A stretch of 16,138 bases of DNA from Actinobacteria bacterium 13_1_20CM_4_69_9 (GCA_001920085.1 MNJC01000010.1:1-16138), one strand, 5' to 3'. Positions 1-6,394 are shown, numbered from the stretch's first letter. Notes: generated by a model not told the origin, from the letters alone. Translations and numbers: made by a program.

Positions 1-347
1 GAGCCGTCGAGCGACGACTGCGGCAGCACCGCGTACACGCAGACGAGCACGCCGAACGCGGCGGCGAGCACGTCGACCGCCCGAATCTCGAACGCGAGCC
101 GCCGCGCACGGACCGCATCGACGAGCACGCGCGCAAGCGCGACTCCGAGCAGGATCTCCTTCCAGGCCTGGAGGGCGGTCAGAGCGCCCCCACGCACGCC
201 GGCGCCGTACAGGGCCGCCATCACCGCGTTGTGGGCGGCGAGGCCGATCAGCCACGCGTACAGCGCCGCGACAGGCCGTCGCCAGACGAGGAGCGCTGCG
301 GGAACGAGCAGAAGCCCGTACAGCGCGAGCGCGAGCCCCGAAGCCAT
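1..347 (-). CDS. O-antigen-ligase-like membrane protein, 5' part (runs off the left edge)
   Basis: This is the first 115 codons of a hydrophobic protein, starting at ATG 347-345. Membrane segments are visible around residues 4-22, 27-48 and 93-108. The second copy (2756 onward) continues the same protein to about residue 190, with a further hydrophobic stretch and a 'WWRD...YFHKQLGL' segment that I associate with O-antigen ligase/polymerase-like proteins (Wzy/RfaL type). The family call is from recollection and is tentative. No upstream ribosome-binding site is seen. A TANNNT box (359-354, minus) lies 6 nt before the ATG, suggesting a leaderless mRNA. The gene is divergent from the HTH-TPR regulator. 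Compared with the second copy it has Gln instead of Glu at residue 110. Confidence 0.6.
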   Translation of the reverse strand, partial: MASGLALALYGLLLVPAALLVWRRPVAALYAWLIGLAAHNAVMAALYGAGVRGGALTALQAWKEILLGVALARVLVDAVRARRLAFEIRAVDVLAAAFGVLVCVYAVLPQSSLDG

Positions 348-511
348 CAGGCGAGAGTAAACCGGGCGAGGACGCGCGTCCGCCCCCGGCTAGTCGCGGA
401 ACGTCTCGATCTAGCTACCCCACGGCAACATGGCTTTTCCCTCCTTCCCCCAAGCGTCCGCAGAACGAGGCTCATGTTGCCATGAGGAAGCGTCGATTGA
501 CTATTTGACAT
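348..511. promoter_or_regulatory. Divergent regulatory region with a spaced dyad
   Basis: This 164-bp gap separates the membrane protein (minus) from the HTH-TPR gene (plus) and is the only AT-richer patch nearby. It contains a 9-bp element, GGCAACATG at 424-432, whose inverse CATGTTGCC is at 473-481, 40 bp apart; the second half also forms a small local dyad (472-485). These are candidate operator sites for the adjacent XRE regulator. TTGACA at 505-510 is a good -35 hexamer but lies just before the annotated ATG. With CATGAT at 529-534 as a weak -10, transcription would begin near 541. On the minus strand TACTCT (359-354) is a likely -10 for the membrane gene. The whole region is repeated, inverted, at 2592-2755. 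Confidence 0.55.
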
Positions 512-1870
512 ATGTCTGACGCCCGCTTCATGATCCCGTCCAGCGTGTCTCAAGCCAGCTCGGCAGAGACGATTGGCGCGCGCCTGAAGCGCCTTCGTCT
601 GCAAAGGGACCTGTCTCAGCGCGACCTCTCGTCGCCCGGGGTCTCGTATGCCTACATCTCGCGGATCGAAGCGGGTGCACGCAGCCCCTCGGTCAAGGCA
701 CTGCGCAAGCTGGCGCAGAAGCTCAAGGTCTCCGTCGAGTACCTCGAGACGGGCCGTGACATCCGTGAGGTCGACGACCGCGAGCTCCGCCTCGCCGACG
801 CCGAGCTCGAGCTGCGCCTGAGCGGCGGCAGCCCCGACCTCGAGCAGAAGCTCGAGCAGATCCGGACGGAGGCGACCGCCGGCGGCGACGTCGCCTCTGC
901 GCTGCGCGCCGAGACGATCCTCGGCCTGCTGTTCGCGCAGCGCGGCAGCCACCTCGAGGCGGTCGAGCGTCTCGAGCGTGTGCTCGGCGACGACGCGGCT
1001 CCGCCGCCGCATCTCCGCCCCGACCTCTACACGACGCTCGGCCAGTCGTACGCCGCGCTCGGTGCGCCGGAGCGTGCCGTACGCGTCTTCGACGAGTGCC
1101 TCCGGCGCGTCCAGTCGGATGTCCCGGACGACGCAACCGTCCAGATTCGGTACGCGACCTTCCTCAGCTACGCGCTCACGGACGCCCGCGAGTACGAGCG
1201 CGCGGCGGAGGTCGTCCGCGCTGCGCTCGCGCGCGCCGACGACCAGTCCGATCCGTACACGCGCGTCCGCCTGTACTGGTCGCTCGCACGTCTCTCCGCG
1301 GTCGAGGGTCGGCAGTCGGAGGCGCTCGAGTACATCAGGTCGGCGATCGCCCTGCTCAAGGCGACGGACGACTCTCTGACGCTCGCGCGCGCGTATGTGC
1401 TCGCCGCGGGCGTCGAGCTCCGCCAGAAGGCCGCCGACAGCGCACGGCAGAACCTCGAGCTTGCGGAGCGACTCCTCGGTTCGCATCCGGAGCACTCCGA
1501 CCTGGGCATGCTCCGCATCGGCCAGTCGCAGCTCGCCGCCCTCGACGGCGAGGCCGACGCTGCGGTCGAGTGCGCGCGCCAGGCACTCGCGCTGCTGGGC
1601 GACTTCCACGGCGGCGAGCAGGGCTCGGCGGTGCACGCGCTCGCGACTGCGCTGGCGCTCGCCGGGGACGACGTCGGCGCGCACGACGCGTACCGGCGTG
1701 CCGTGGATCTGCTCACCGTGCACGGCCGCAAGGCCGATGCCGGCGAAGCGGCGCTCGAGTGGGCGGAGTTCCTCCGTGAGCGCGGCCGCCAGGACGAGGC
1801 AGAGCCCATCCTTCGCCGCGCATACGATCTCGGCGTGGACGCCGAGAACGCCTCAGCCGGCAAGCGTTGA
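512..1870 (+). CDS. XRE-family HTH regulator with TPR sensor domain
   Basis: This 452-aa protein has an N-terminal XRE/Cro-type helix-turn-helix (about residues 20-82, with 'LSQRDLS', 'SYAYISRIEAG' and 'RSPSVKALRKLA') followed by about 350 residues of helical TPR-like repeats rich in Ala, Leu, Arg and Glu pairs. Proteins with this layout are cytoplasmic transcription factors whose TPR part binds a ligand, peptide or partner; no ligand can be inferred here. The ATG at 512 has no ribosome-binding site and directly follows a TTGACA hexamer, so a start at GTG 545 (residue 12, still ahead of the HTH) is a serious alternative. Its stop overlaps the TTG start of alkA by 4 nt, so the two are co-translated. 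The spaced dyad upstream could be an autoregulatory operator. Its first 88 codons are duplicated, inverted, at 2591-2328. Confidence 0.88.
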   Translation: MSDARFMIPSSVSQASSAETIGARLKRLRLQRDLSQRDLSSPGVSYAYISRIEAGARSPSVKALRKLAQKLKVSVEYLETGRDIREVDDRELRLADAELELRLSGGSPDLEQKLEQIRTEATAGGDVASALRAETILGLLFAQRGSHLEAVERLERVLGDDAAPPPHLRPDLYTTLGQSYAALGAPERAVRVFDECLRRVQSDVPDDATVQIRYATFLSYALTDAREYERAAEVVRAALARADDQSDPYTRVRLYWSLARLSAVEGRQSEALEYIRSAIALLKATDDSLTLARAYVLAAGVELRQKAADSARQNLELAERLLGSHPEHSDLGMLRIGQSQLAALDGEADAAVECARQALALLGDFHGGEQGSAVHALATALALAGDDVGAHDAYRRAVDLLTVHGRKADAGEAALEWAEFLRERGRQDEAEPILRRAYDLGVDAENASAGKR

Positions 1871-2327
1871 CCCTCGAGCGGGTTGTTCGCCCCGCCGGCC
1901 CCTTCTCGCTCGCCCAGTCGCTGAAGCACGCGAGCGACGCGACGCGCTACCTGCGCGAAGGCACGCTCACGACAACGCTGCGGGTCGGCGACGGCGTCGA
2001 GGTCGGCTCCGTGCGCCAGCTCGTCGACGGCCGAGTCGTGTTGCGGGCCGAGAGCGACGGCGGCTTCGAGCAGCTGCGCTTCGTCGTCCCGGTCGATGCC
2101 GACCACACGGAGTTCCTGCGCCGGTTCGCGCGCGACCCGCTGATCGGCGAGACGACGCGTGCGTTCCAGGGGATGCGCCAGCTGCGCCTCCCGACCGTCG
2201 CGCAGTCGCTGTTGCGAGCGTTCTGCGGGCAGCTGATCGAGTCGCGCCGCGCGCGCGAGCTCGAGGTGGGGATCGTGCGCGCGCTGTGTCCTCGGGTCGA
2301 GGGGACGACGCTGCGCGAGCCGCCGAC
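1867..2327 (+). pseudogene. alkA: DNA-3-methyladenine glycosylase (AlkA-like), 5' fragment
   Basis: About 153 codons of an AlkA-type alkylpurine DNA glycosylase. It starts at TTG 1867, overlapping the HTH-TPR stop (TTGA), and there is no other in-frame start nearby. The fragment has the N-terminal AlkA region and the start of the HhH-GPD domain ('FARDPLIGETTRAF', then 'TVAQSLLRAFCGQLIESRRAREL'). At 'LREPPT' the homology ends, where the inverted HTH copy begins. Translation would continue through antisense HTH sequence to a stop at 2449-2451, giving 194 aa with a meaningless tail. The matching 3' half is at 3338-3712. About 15-20 residues expected between the halves are absent, so removing the block would not by itself restore a normal gene. 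The enzyme normally excises alkylated bases in base-excision repair. Confidence 0.85.
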
Positions 2328-2591
2328 GTCGACCTCACGGATGTCACGGCCCGTCTCGAGGTACTCGACAGAGACCTTGAGCTTCTGCGCCAGCTTGCGC
2401 AGTGCCTTGACCGAGGGGCTGCGTGCACCCGCTTCGATCCGCGAGATGTAGGCATACGAGACCCCGGGCGACGAGAGGTCGCGCTGAGACAGGTCCCTTT
2501 GCAGACGAAGGCGCTTCAGGCGCGCGCCAATCGTCTCTGCCGAGCTGGCTTGAGACACGCTGGACGGGATCATGAAGCGGGCGTCAGACAT
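2328..2591 (-). pseudogene. Second copy of the HTH domain, lacking the TPR part
   Basis: Read from ATG 2591, this encodes the same first 88 residues as the regulator at 512, including the complete HTH, then leaves the homology at 'REVD'. The open frame continues antisense through alkA to 1947 (214 aa in all), but that tail is not a recognisable protein. One synonymous difference (codon 74) separates it from the first copy. If expressed from the duplicated promoter it would yield a DNA-binding domain without its sensor, which could compete for the same operator. That is an inference; the simplest view is a gene fragment. Confidence 0.8.
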
Positions 2592-2755
2592 ATGTCAAAT
2601 AGTCAATCGACGCTTCCTCATGGCAACATGAGCCTCGTTCTGCGGACGCTTGGGGGAAGGAGGGAAAAGCCATGTTGCCGTGGGGTAGCTAGATCGAGAC
2701 GTTCCGCGACTAGCCGGGGGCGGACGCGCGTCCTCGCCCGGTTTACTCTCGCCTG
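2592..2755. promoter_or_regulatory. Inverted second copy of the divergent regulatory region
   Basis: This is an exact inverse of 348-511, including both dyad halves (2622-2630 and 2671-2679). TACTCT at 2744-2749 lies 6 nt before the ATG at 2756 and would drive the chimeric membrane/AlkA frame as a leaderless mRNA. The opposite direction would drive the truncated HTH copy. Confidence 0.55.
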
Positions 2756-3712
2756 ATGGCTTCGGGGCTCGCGCTCGCGCTGTACGGGCTTCTGCTCGTT
2801 CCCGCAGCGCTCCTCGTCTGGCGACGGCCTGTCGCGGCGCTGTACGCGTGGCTGATCGGCCTCGCCGCCCACAACGCGGTGATGGCGGCCCTGTACGGCG
2901 CCGGCGTGCGTGGGGGCGCTCTGACCGCCCTCCAGGCCTGGAAGGAGATCCTGCTCGGAGTCGCGCTTGCGCGCGTGCTCGTCGATGCGGTCCGTGCGCG
3001 GCGGCTCGCGTTCGAGATTCGGGCGGTCGACGTGCTCGCCGCCGCGTTCGGCGTGCTCGTCTGCGTGTACGCGGTGCTGCCGGAGTCGTCCCTCGACGGC
3101 TCTGCCGACCATTCTGCGATCGGGCTCGCGCTCAAGCACGATCTCGTCCCTGTCGGTGCGTACTTCCTCGGCCGCTCGCTGGTGCTTCGCCGCGAGCAAC
3201 TCGTGCCGATTGCGTGGACGCTGCTCGGAGTCGCCGGCGTCGTCGCCGTCGTCGGTCTTCTCGACGACTTCCTCGTGCCGATCTCCTGGTGGCGGGACTC
3301 GGCCGTCGTCGACTACTTCCACAAGCAGCTCGGCTTGCATGCGCGGCGCGCCGCGGCGCTCGTCCGCATCTCCCGTTCCATCGACCTCGAGCGTCTGCGA
3401 ACGTTGCCGACGGAACGCGCCGCCGCGTTCATCGAGCGCGAGCGCGGGCTCGGGCCGTGGTCGGCGGGCGTCGTCTGCCTCGAGGGTCTCGGCCGGCACG
3501 AACGCGGCCTCGTCGGCGATCTGTCGCTGATCAAGCTCATGTCGCGCCTGCGCGGCCGCTGGGTCGAGGGTCACGAGACCGCGGAGCTGCTCGCTCCCTA
3601 CGGGGAGTGGGCGGGGCTCGCGAGCGTCTACCTGGCGACCGCGTTCAAGCACGGGCTGATGCCGTTGCCGGCCGAGCGGCCGACGCGCTTTCCGCGTCCC
3701 GCGTACGCGTGA
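2756..3712 (+). CDS. Chimeric ORF: O-antigen-ligase-like N-terminus fused to AlkA C-terminus
   Basis: This 318-aa open frame joins two unrelated halves. Residues 1-194 are a polytopic membrane segment, the same protein that starts at 347 on the minus strand, ending in 'YFHKQLGL'. Residues 195-318 are the C-terminal half of an AlkA-type HhH-GPD glycosylase: 'RTLPTERAAAFIERERGLGPW' forms the helix-hairpin-helix, and Asp255 in 'LVGDLSL' is the likely catalytic aspartate. The switch falls at 3326-3337, where both families plausibly read '(Q/R)LGL', so a few bases of microhomology could have guided the join. The fusion is in frame by chance or selection and carries a copied promoter. The glycosylase half lacks the N-terminal AlkA region and part of the HhH-GPD fold, so activity is doubtful. 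Its stop overlaps the macro-domain start (GTGA). A gene finder would call this one protein; I regard it as a rearrangement product or assembly chimera. Confidence 0.75.
   Translation: MASGLALALYGLLLVPAALLVWRRPVAALYAWLIGLAAHNAVMAALYGAGVRGGALTALQAWKEILLGVALARVLVDAVRARRLAFEIRAVDVLAAAFGVLVCVYAVLPESSLDGSADHSAIGLALKHDLVPVGAYFLGRSLVLRREQLVPIAWTLLGVAGVVAVVGLLDDFLVPISWWRDSAVVDYFHKQLGLHARRAAALVRISRSIDLERLRTLPTERAAAFIERERGLGPWSAGVVCLEGLGRHERGLVGDLSLIKLMSRLRGRWVEGHETAELLAPYGEWAGLASVYLATAFKHGLMPLPAERPTRFPRPAYA
3338..3712 (+). pseudogene. alkA: DNA-3-methyladenine glycosylase (AlkA-like), 3' fragment
   Basis: This is the second half of the glycosylase begun at 1867. It shows 'HARRAAALVRISRSIDLERL', the HhH hairpin, 'GLGPWSAGVV', the probable catalytic Asp and the C-terminal 'ELLAPYGEWAGLASVYL'. 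Together with the 5' fragment it makes about 278 residues, slightly short of a usual AlkA of this type (about 290). In the present arrangement it can be translated only as the tail of the 2756-3712 chimera. The macro-domain gene overlaps its stop, so the ancestral order was HTH-TPR, alkA, macro domain, all translationally coupled. Confidence 0.85.
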
Positions 3713-4212
3713 TCGAGCTCGTGATCGGCGACATCACGCGGCAGGACGTCGACGCCGTCGTCAACGCCGCGAACCCGACGCTGCTCGGCGGCGGCGGCGT
3801 CGACGGTGCGATCCACCGCGCCGGCGGCCCGTCGATCCTCGAGGAGTGCCGCGGTCTCGGCGGCTGCGAGCCGGGCGACGCGAAGCCGACGCGCGGAGGC
3901 GACCTCCCCGCGCGCTACGTCTTCCACGCGGTGGGCCCGATCTGGCACGGCGGCGACGGCGGCGAGGAGGAGCTGCTCGCGTCGTGCCACCGCCGGGCGA
4001 TCGAGCTTGCCGACGAGCACGGCTGCAGGTCCGTCGCGTTCCCGGCGATCTCGACAGGCGCATACGGCTATCCGGTCGAGCTCGCCGCGCCGGTGGCTGT
4101 CGCGGCGACGAAGGAGGCCCTCGCCGCGCATCCGTCGGTCGAGGTTGCGCGCTTCGTCTTCCGCGACGAGGCGACGCTCGCGAGTTACCGGGCGGCGCTG
4201 GATCGCCTTTAG
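3709..4212 (+). CDS. Macro-domain protein, probable O-acetyl-ADP-ribose deacetylase
   Basis: A 167-aa single-domain macro protein of the YmdB/MacroD type. These bind ADP-ribose and remove it from O-acetyl-ADP-ribose or from modified proteins or DNA. Hallmarks are 'GDIT' (7-10), 'VVNAANP' (17-23), the glycine loop with 'GGGGVDGAIH' (27-36), 'LPARYVFHAVGP' (66-77) and 'FPAISTGAYGYP' (111-122). Length is normal and nothing is missing. GTG 3709 is chosen because it overlaps the upstream stop (GTGA) and sits just before the first conserved strand; no better start is present. Its coupling to alkA suggests a role beside base-excision or alkylation repair, but only from position. Confidence 0.92.
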   Translation: MIELVIGDITRQDVDAVVNAANPTLLGGGGVDGAIHRAGGPSILEECRGLGGCEPGDAKPTRGGDLPARYVFHAVGPIWHGGDGGEEELLASCHRRAIELADEHGCRSVAFPAISTGAYGYPVELAAPVAVAATKEALAAHPSVEVARFVFRDEATLASYRAALDRL

Positions 4213-4229
4213 GGGCGGGCCCGGTTTGG

Positions 4230-4302
4230 CCCCGTACGTGTGACAAAAGCGTGACGGGGTCTGACCCCGTACCGCCCCCGTATCCGTGACAAACGCGTGA
4301 CG
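4230..4302. repeat. Pair of 27-bp direct repeats flanking a perfect palindrome
   Basis: Two 27-bp units, 4230-4256 and 4276-4302, match at 23 of 27 positions and share CCCCGTA, GTGACAAA and GCGTGACG in that order and spacing. Between them, overlapping the first, ACGGGGTC-T-GACCCCGT (4254-4270) is a perfect 8-bp-arm palindrome. The element fills most of the gap between the macro-domain gene and proC. It may act as a terminator-like hairpin for the upstream operon, but there is no T-run. It looks like a dispersed intergenic repeat family; only one locus is visible here. Confidence 0.75.
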
Positions 4303-4326
4303 ATTTCCGCGCGGCGCGGCGACACC

Positions 4327-4332
4327 TAGACT
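4327..4332 (+). promoter_or_regulatory. Likely -10 box of a leaderless proC promoter
   Basis: TAGACT fits the actinobacterial TANNNT -10 consensus and ends 8 nt before the proC ATG (4341), placing the transcription start at or next to the A of ATG. GGAG at 4335-4338 is only 2 nt from the ATG, too close for a normal ribosome-binding site. No clear -35 is visible. Confidence 0.45.
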
Positions 4333-4340
4333 CCGGAGCC

Positions 4341-5162
4341 ATGGCCGCCAACCGGAGAATCGCGATCCTCGGCGCCGGCAAGATCGGCGAATCGCTGCTC
4401 GCCGGCCTGCTCAGCTCCGGCTGGCGCAAGCCCGCCGACATCGTCGTCACGGGACGCCGCGAGGAGCGGCTCGCCGAGCTGAAGGAGCGCCACGGCGTCG
4501 ACGGGACGCTCGACAACGCCAGCGCCGTCGCCGGCGTGGGCCTGATCGTGATCGCGGTGAAGCCGCAGGACTTCGACGTCCTGCTTGGCGAGGTCGGCGG
4601 GCTGATCACGCCGGAGCAAACCGTTCTTTCGGTCGCGGCCGCGATCCCGACGTCGCAGATCGAAGCGCGGCTCACGAACGGCGTGCCCGTCGTCCGCGCG
4701 ATGCCGAACGCGCCTGCGCTCGTGCACGAGGGGATCGCGGGCCTGTGCGCCGGCGCGCACGCGGGCGACGAGCACCTCGACCTCGCCGAGGAAGTGCTGA
4801 CCCATCTCGGCGCCGTCGCGCGCGTGCCGGAGACGTACATGGACGCCGTCACCGCGGTCTCGGGCTCGGGCCCCGCGTACTTCGCGCTGCTCGCGGAGGC
4901 GATGATCGAGGCGGGCATCCTGCTCGGCCTCGGCCGCGAGACCTCGACGCAGCTCGTCGTGCAGACCATGCTCGGCACCGCGAAGCTTCTCCGCGACGAG
5001 AAAATGCACCCGGTCGAGCTCCGGGAGGCGGTGACCTCACCCGGCGGGACGACGATTCGCGCGATCCGCGAGCTGGAACAGGCAGGTGTGCGCGCGGCGT
5101 TCCTCAACGCGATCCAGGCCGCGATGGAACGAAGTCGAGAGCTCGCCGCCGGCGAGCAGTGA
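4341..5162 (+). CDS. proC: Pyrroline-5-carboxylate reductase
   Basis: A 273-aa cytoplasmic enzyme for the last step of proline synthesis, reducing 1-pyrroline-5-carboxylate with NAD(P)H. The Rossmann glycine loop 'GAGKIGE' is at 11-17, followed by 'AVKPQ' (72-76), 'MPNAPA' (121-126), the family signature 'VSGSGPAYF' (173-181) with its hydrophobic helix, and 'TSPGGTT' (232-238). Length and all key motifs are normal. ATG 4341 lies right before the first strand, with a leaderless-type -10 in front. The stop overlaps the GTG start of pgl by 4 nt (GTGA), so the two are co-translated. Confidence 0.96.
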   Translation: MAANRRIAILGAGKIGESLLAGLLSSGWRKPADIVVTGRREERLAELKERHGVDGTLDNASAVAGVGLIVIAVKPQDFDVLLGEVGGLITPEQTVLSVAAAIPTSQIEARLTNGVPVVRAMPNAPALVHEGIAGLCAGAHAGDEHLDLAEEVLTHLGAVARVPETYMDAVTAVSGSGPAYFALLAEAMIEAGILLGLGRETSTQLVVQTMLGTAKLLRDEKMHPVELREAVTSPGGTTIRAIRELEQAGVRAAFLNAIQAAMERSRELAAGEQ

Positions 5163-5842
5163 ACGACCTCGACCTCGTCGTCGTCGAGGACGAGCGCGAG
5201 CTTGCGGCCGTCGTCGCCGAGCGGCTCGCGCGGGCCGCGCGCGAAGGCGGGCACGTCGTGCTCACGGGAGGGAAGACGCCGGAACGGGCGTACGAAGAGG
5301 CGGCCAAGCGCGAGCCCGACTGGAGCAACGTCGAGCTCTGGTGGGGCGACGAGCGGTGCGTGCCCCCCGACGACGAGAAGTCGAACTACGGCCTGGCCAA
5401 GCGGGCGCTGCTCGACCGCATCGACCGCCAGCCGCGCGCCGTGCACCGAATCGAGGGTGAGCTCGGGAAGGAAGCAGCCGCCGCCGACTATGAGCGCGAG
5501 CTCGGCGACACTCAGCTCGACCTCCTGCTGCTCGGCGTCGGGCCCGACGGGCACATCGCGTCGCTCTTCCCGAACGCCCCGACGCTGCGAGAGCGCAAGA
5601 AGGTCCTGCCGGCGGAGCCGGGGCTCGAGCCGTTCGTCGACCGCGTGACGCTGAGCCTGCCCGCGCTCCGCGCCGCGCGCGAGATCATCTTCCTGCTCGC
5701 CGGCGAGGAAAAGGCCGAGGCCGCCGCGCGTGCGTTCGCGGGCGAGCCGAGCGAGGAGACGCCCGCGAGCCTCGTGCGAGCCGACGACGGGAGAACCGTT
5801 GTAATCCTGGATCGCGCTGCTGCAGCCAAGCTTCCTGCTTGA
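5159..5842 (+). CDS. pgl: 6-phosphogluconolactonase
   Basis: A 227-aa lactonase of the pentose phosphate pathway that hydrolyses 6-phosphogluconolactone to 6-phosphogluconate. Visible motifs are 'LTGGKTP' (35-41), 'WWGDERCVPPDDEKSN' (61-76) and 'LGVGPDGHIASLFP' (125-138), which mark the sugar-phosphate isomerase-like fold of this family; 'RVTLSLPAL' follows at 162-170. The GTG at 5159 overlaps the proC stop and precedes the first strand. There is no independent promoter, so it depends on proC transcription. The pair may supply NADPH and use it (inference). Its stop codon is embedded in a TTGACA hexamer that probably belongs to the next gene. Confidence 0.93.
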   Translation: MNDLDLVVVEDERELAAVVAERLARAAREGGHVVLTGGKTPERAYEEAAKREPDWSNVELWWGDERCVPPDDEKSNYGLAKRALLDRIDRQPRAVHRIEGELGKEAAAADYERELGDTQLDLLLLGVGPDGHIASLFPNAPTLRERKKVLPAEPGLEPFVDRVTLSLPALRAAREIIFLLAGEEKAEAAARAFAGEPSEETPASLVRADDGRTVVILDRAAAAKLPA

Positions 5843-5866
5843 CAGAGGCGTATCTATATGTAGAAG
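5839..5866 (+). promoter_or_regulatory. Probable promoter of the winged-helix regulator
   Basis: TTGACA (5839-5844), overlapping the pgl stop, is followed after 16 bp by TAGAAG (5861-5866). A start near 5873 would leave only about 6 nt before the GTG at 5879. An inverted repeat CCTGC...GCAGG spans the start codon region (about 5868-5885) and could be a site for the regulator itself. Confidence 0.45.
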
Positions 5867-5878
5867 TCCTGCCGGGCA

Positions 5879-6394
5879 GTGCAGGACACGCTCATACTCG
5901 ACAAGCCGGAGCAGTTGAAGGCGCTCGGCCATCCGCTCCGCGTTCGGGTCCTGGAAATGCTCGGCCAGGACGCCGAGTGGCAACTCACGAACAGGGAGCT
6001 CGCCCAGCGTCTCGGCGTCGACCCGGGCCACCTCCACTTCCACGTGCGGATGCTGCTGAGGGCGGGGCTGATCGAGCTCGCCGGCGTGGAAGGGCGCGGG
6101 CGCGAGAAGCCGTACCGCGCGGTCGCGCGGGTCTTCCGCGTCGCCCCCGAGCTGCTGGCCGCGGGCGGCGCTAGCGACCTGCAGGCGGCCATGATCGAGC
6201 AGGTCCAACGCGCGCACGCGAGCTATGCGGAGGCGGGCGCGTTCCGCGGCGCGCAGCTCGAGGTGCGGCTGTCGATGGAGCACGCGCTCCGGCTGATGAC
6301 CGACTTCCTGGATAGGGCGCGCGCGGAGGAAGACGTGTCCGCGGACAAGGTCGTCCTGACCCTGTTCGCGCACCCGCCCGCCGACCAGGACTGA
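5879..6394 (+). CDS. ArsR-like winged-helix transcriptional regulator
   Basis: A 171-aa protein with a winged HTH in the first 85 residues: 'LGHPLRVRVLEML' (16-28) is the typical first helix of ArsR/HTH_20 regulators, 'NRELAQRLGVDPGHLHFHVRML' (38-59) is the recognition part, and a basic wing follows ('GRGREKPYR'). The C-terminal half (about 95-171) is helical and acidic at the end. I see no cysteine or histidine metal site, so it is more likely a ligand or partner sensor than a metal repressor; the target is unknown. GTG 5879 is the only start just ahead of the conserved helix. It ends tail to tail with the next gene: the sequence TGATCA (6392-6397) contains both stop codons. Confidence 0.85.
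   Translation: MQDTLILDKPEQLKALGHPLRVRVLEMLGQDAEWQLTNRELAQRLGVDPGHLHFHVRMLLRAGLIELAGVEGRGREKPYRAVARVFRVAPELLAAGGASDLQAAMIEQVQRAHASYAEAGAFRGAQLEVRLSMEHALRLMTDFLDRARAEEDVSADKVVLTLFAHPPADQD

Larger units (their letters stand above)
1..776. repeat. Left arm of a long inverted duplication
   Basis: This segment is the reverse complement of 2327-3102; paired coordinates sum to 3103. Base-by-base comparison gives three mismatches in 776 bp, at 12, 20 and 733 (partners 3091, 3083 and 2370). Positions 21-732 are identical to their partners. The arm contains the 5' part of the membrane-protein gene, the divergent promoter region and the first 88 codons of the HTH-TPR gene. Identity stops sharply at 777 on the inner side. 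The outer end lies beyond the window edge, since the partner copy continues with membrane-protein sequence to about 3337. There is no transposase gene or recognisable insertion-sequence end. Confidence 0.97.
2327..3102. repeat. Right arm of the inverted duplication, inside alkA
   Basis: This is the reverse complement of 1-776 with three mismatches. It sits inside the alkA reading frame: AlkA-like protein sequence stops near 2327 and resumes near 3338. The 1,550-bp spacer (777-2326) holds the rest of the HTH-TPR gene and the alkA 5' part. The duplicated block very probably extends to about 3337, because 3103-3337 continues the same membrane protein in frame, although its partner lies left of the window. 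The synonymous change in the HTH gene (codon 74) and the E/Q change in the membrane gene (codon 110) mean the arms are not strictly identical. Confidence 0.97.

Noticed and set aside
1..3102. Inverted arms as the ends of an insertion sequence or composite transposon
   Set aside because: The arms carry parts of host-type genes and a promoter, the spacer holds no transposase or integrase, and no target-site duplication or terminal dyad is visible.
4254..4270. Perfect palindrome as a classic intrinsic terminator
   Set aside because: No T-run follows on either strand and it belongs to a repeat pair, so I list it as a repeat.
3761..6373. Minus-strand open frame of 870 aa
   Set aside because: It spans macro domain, proC, pgl and the winged-helix gene, all clearly coding on the plus strand. 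Its composition is that of an antisense shadow.
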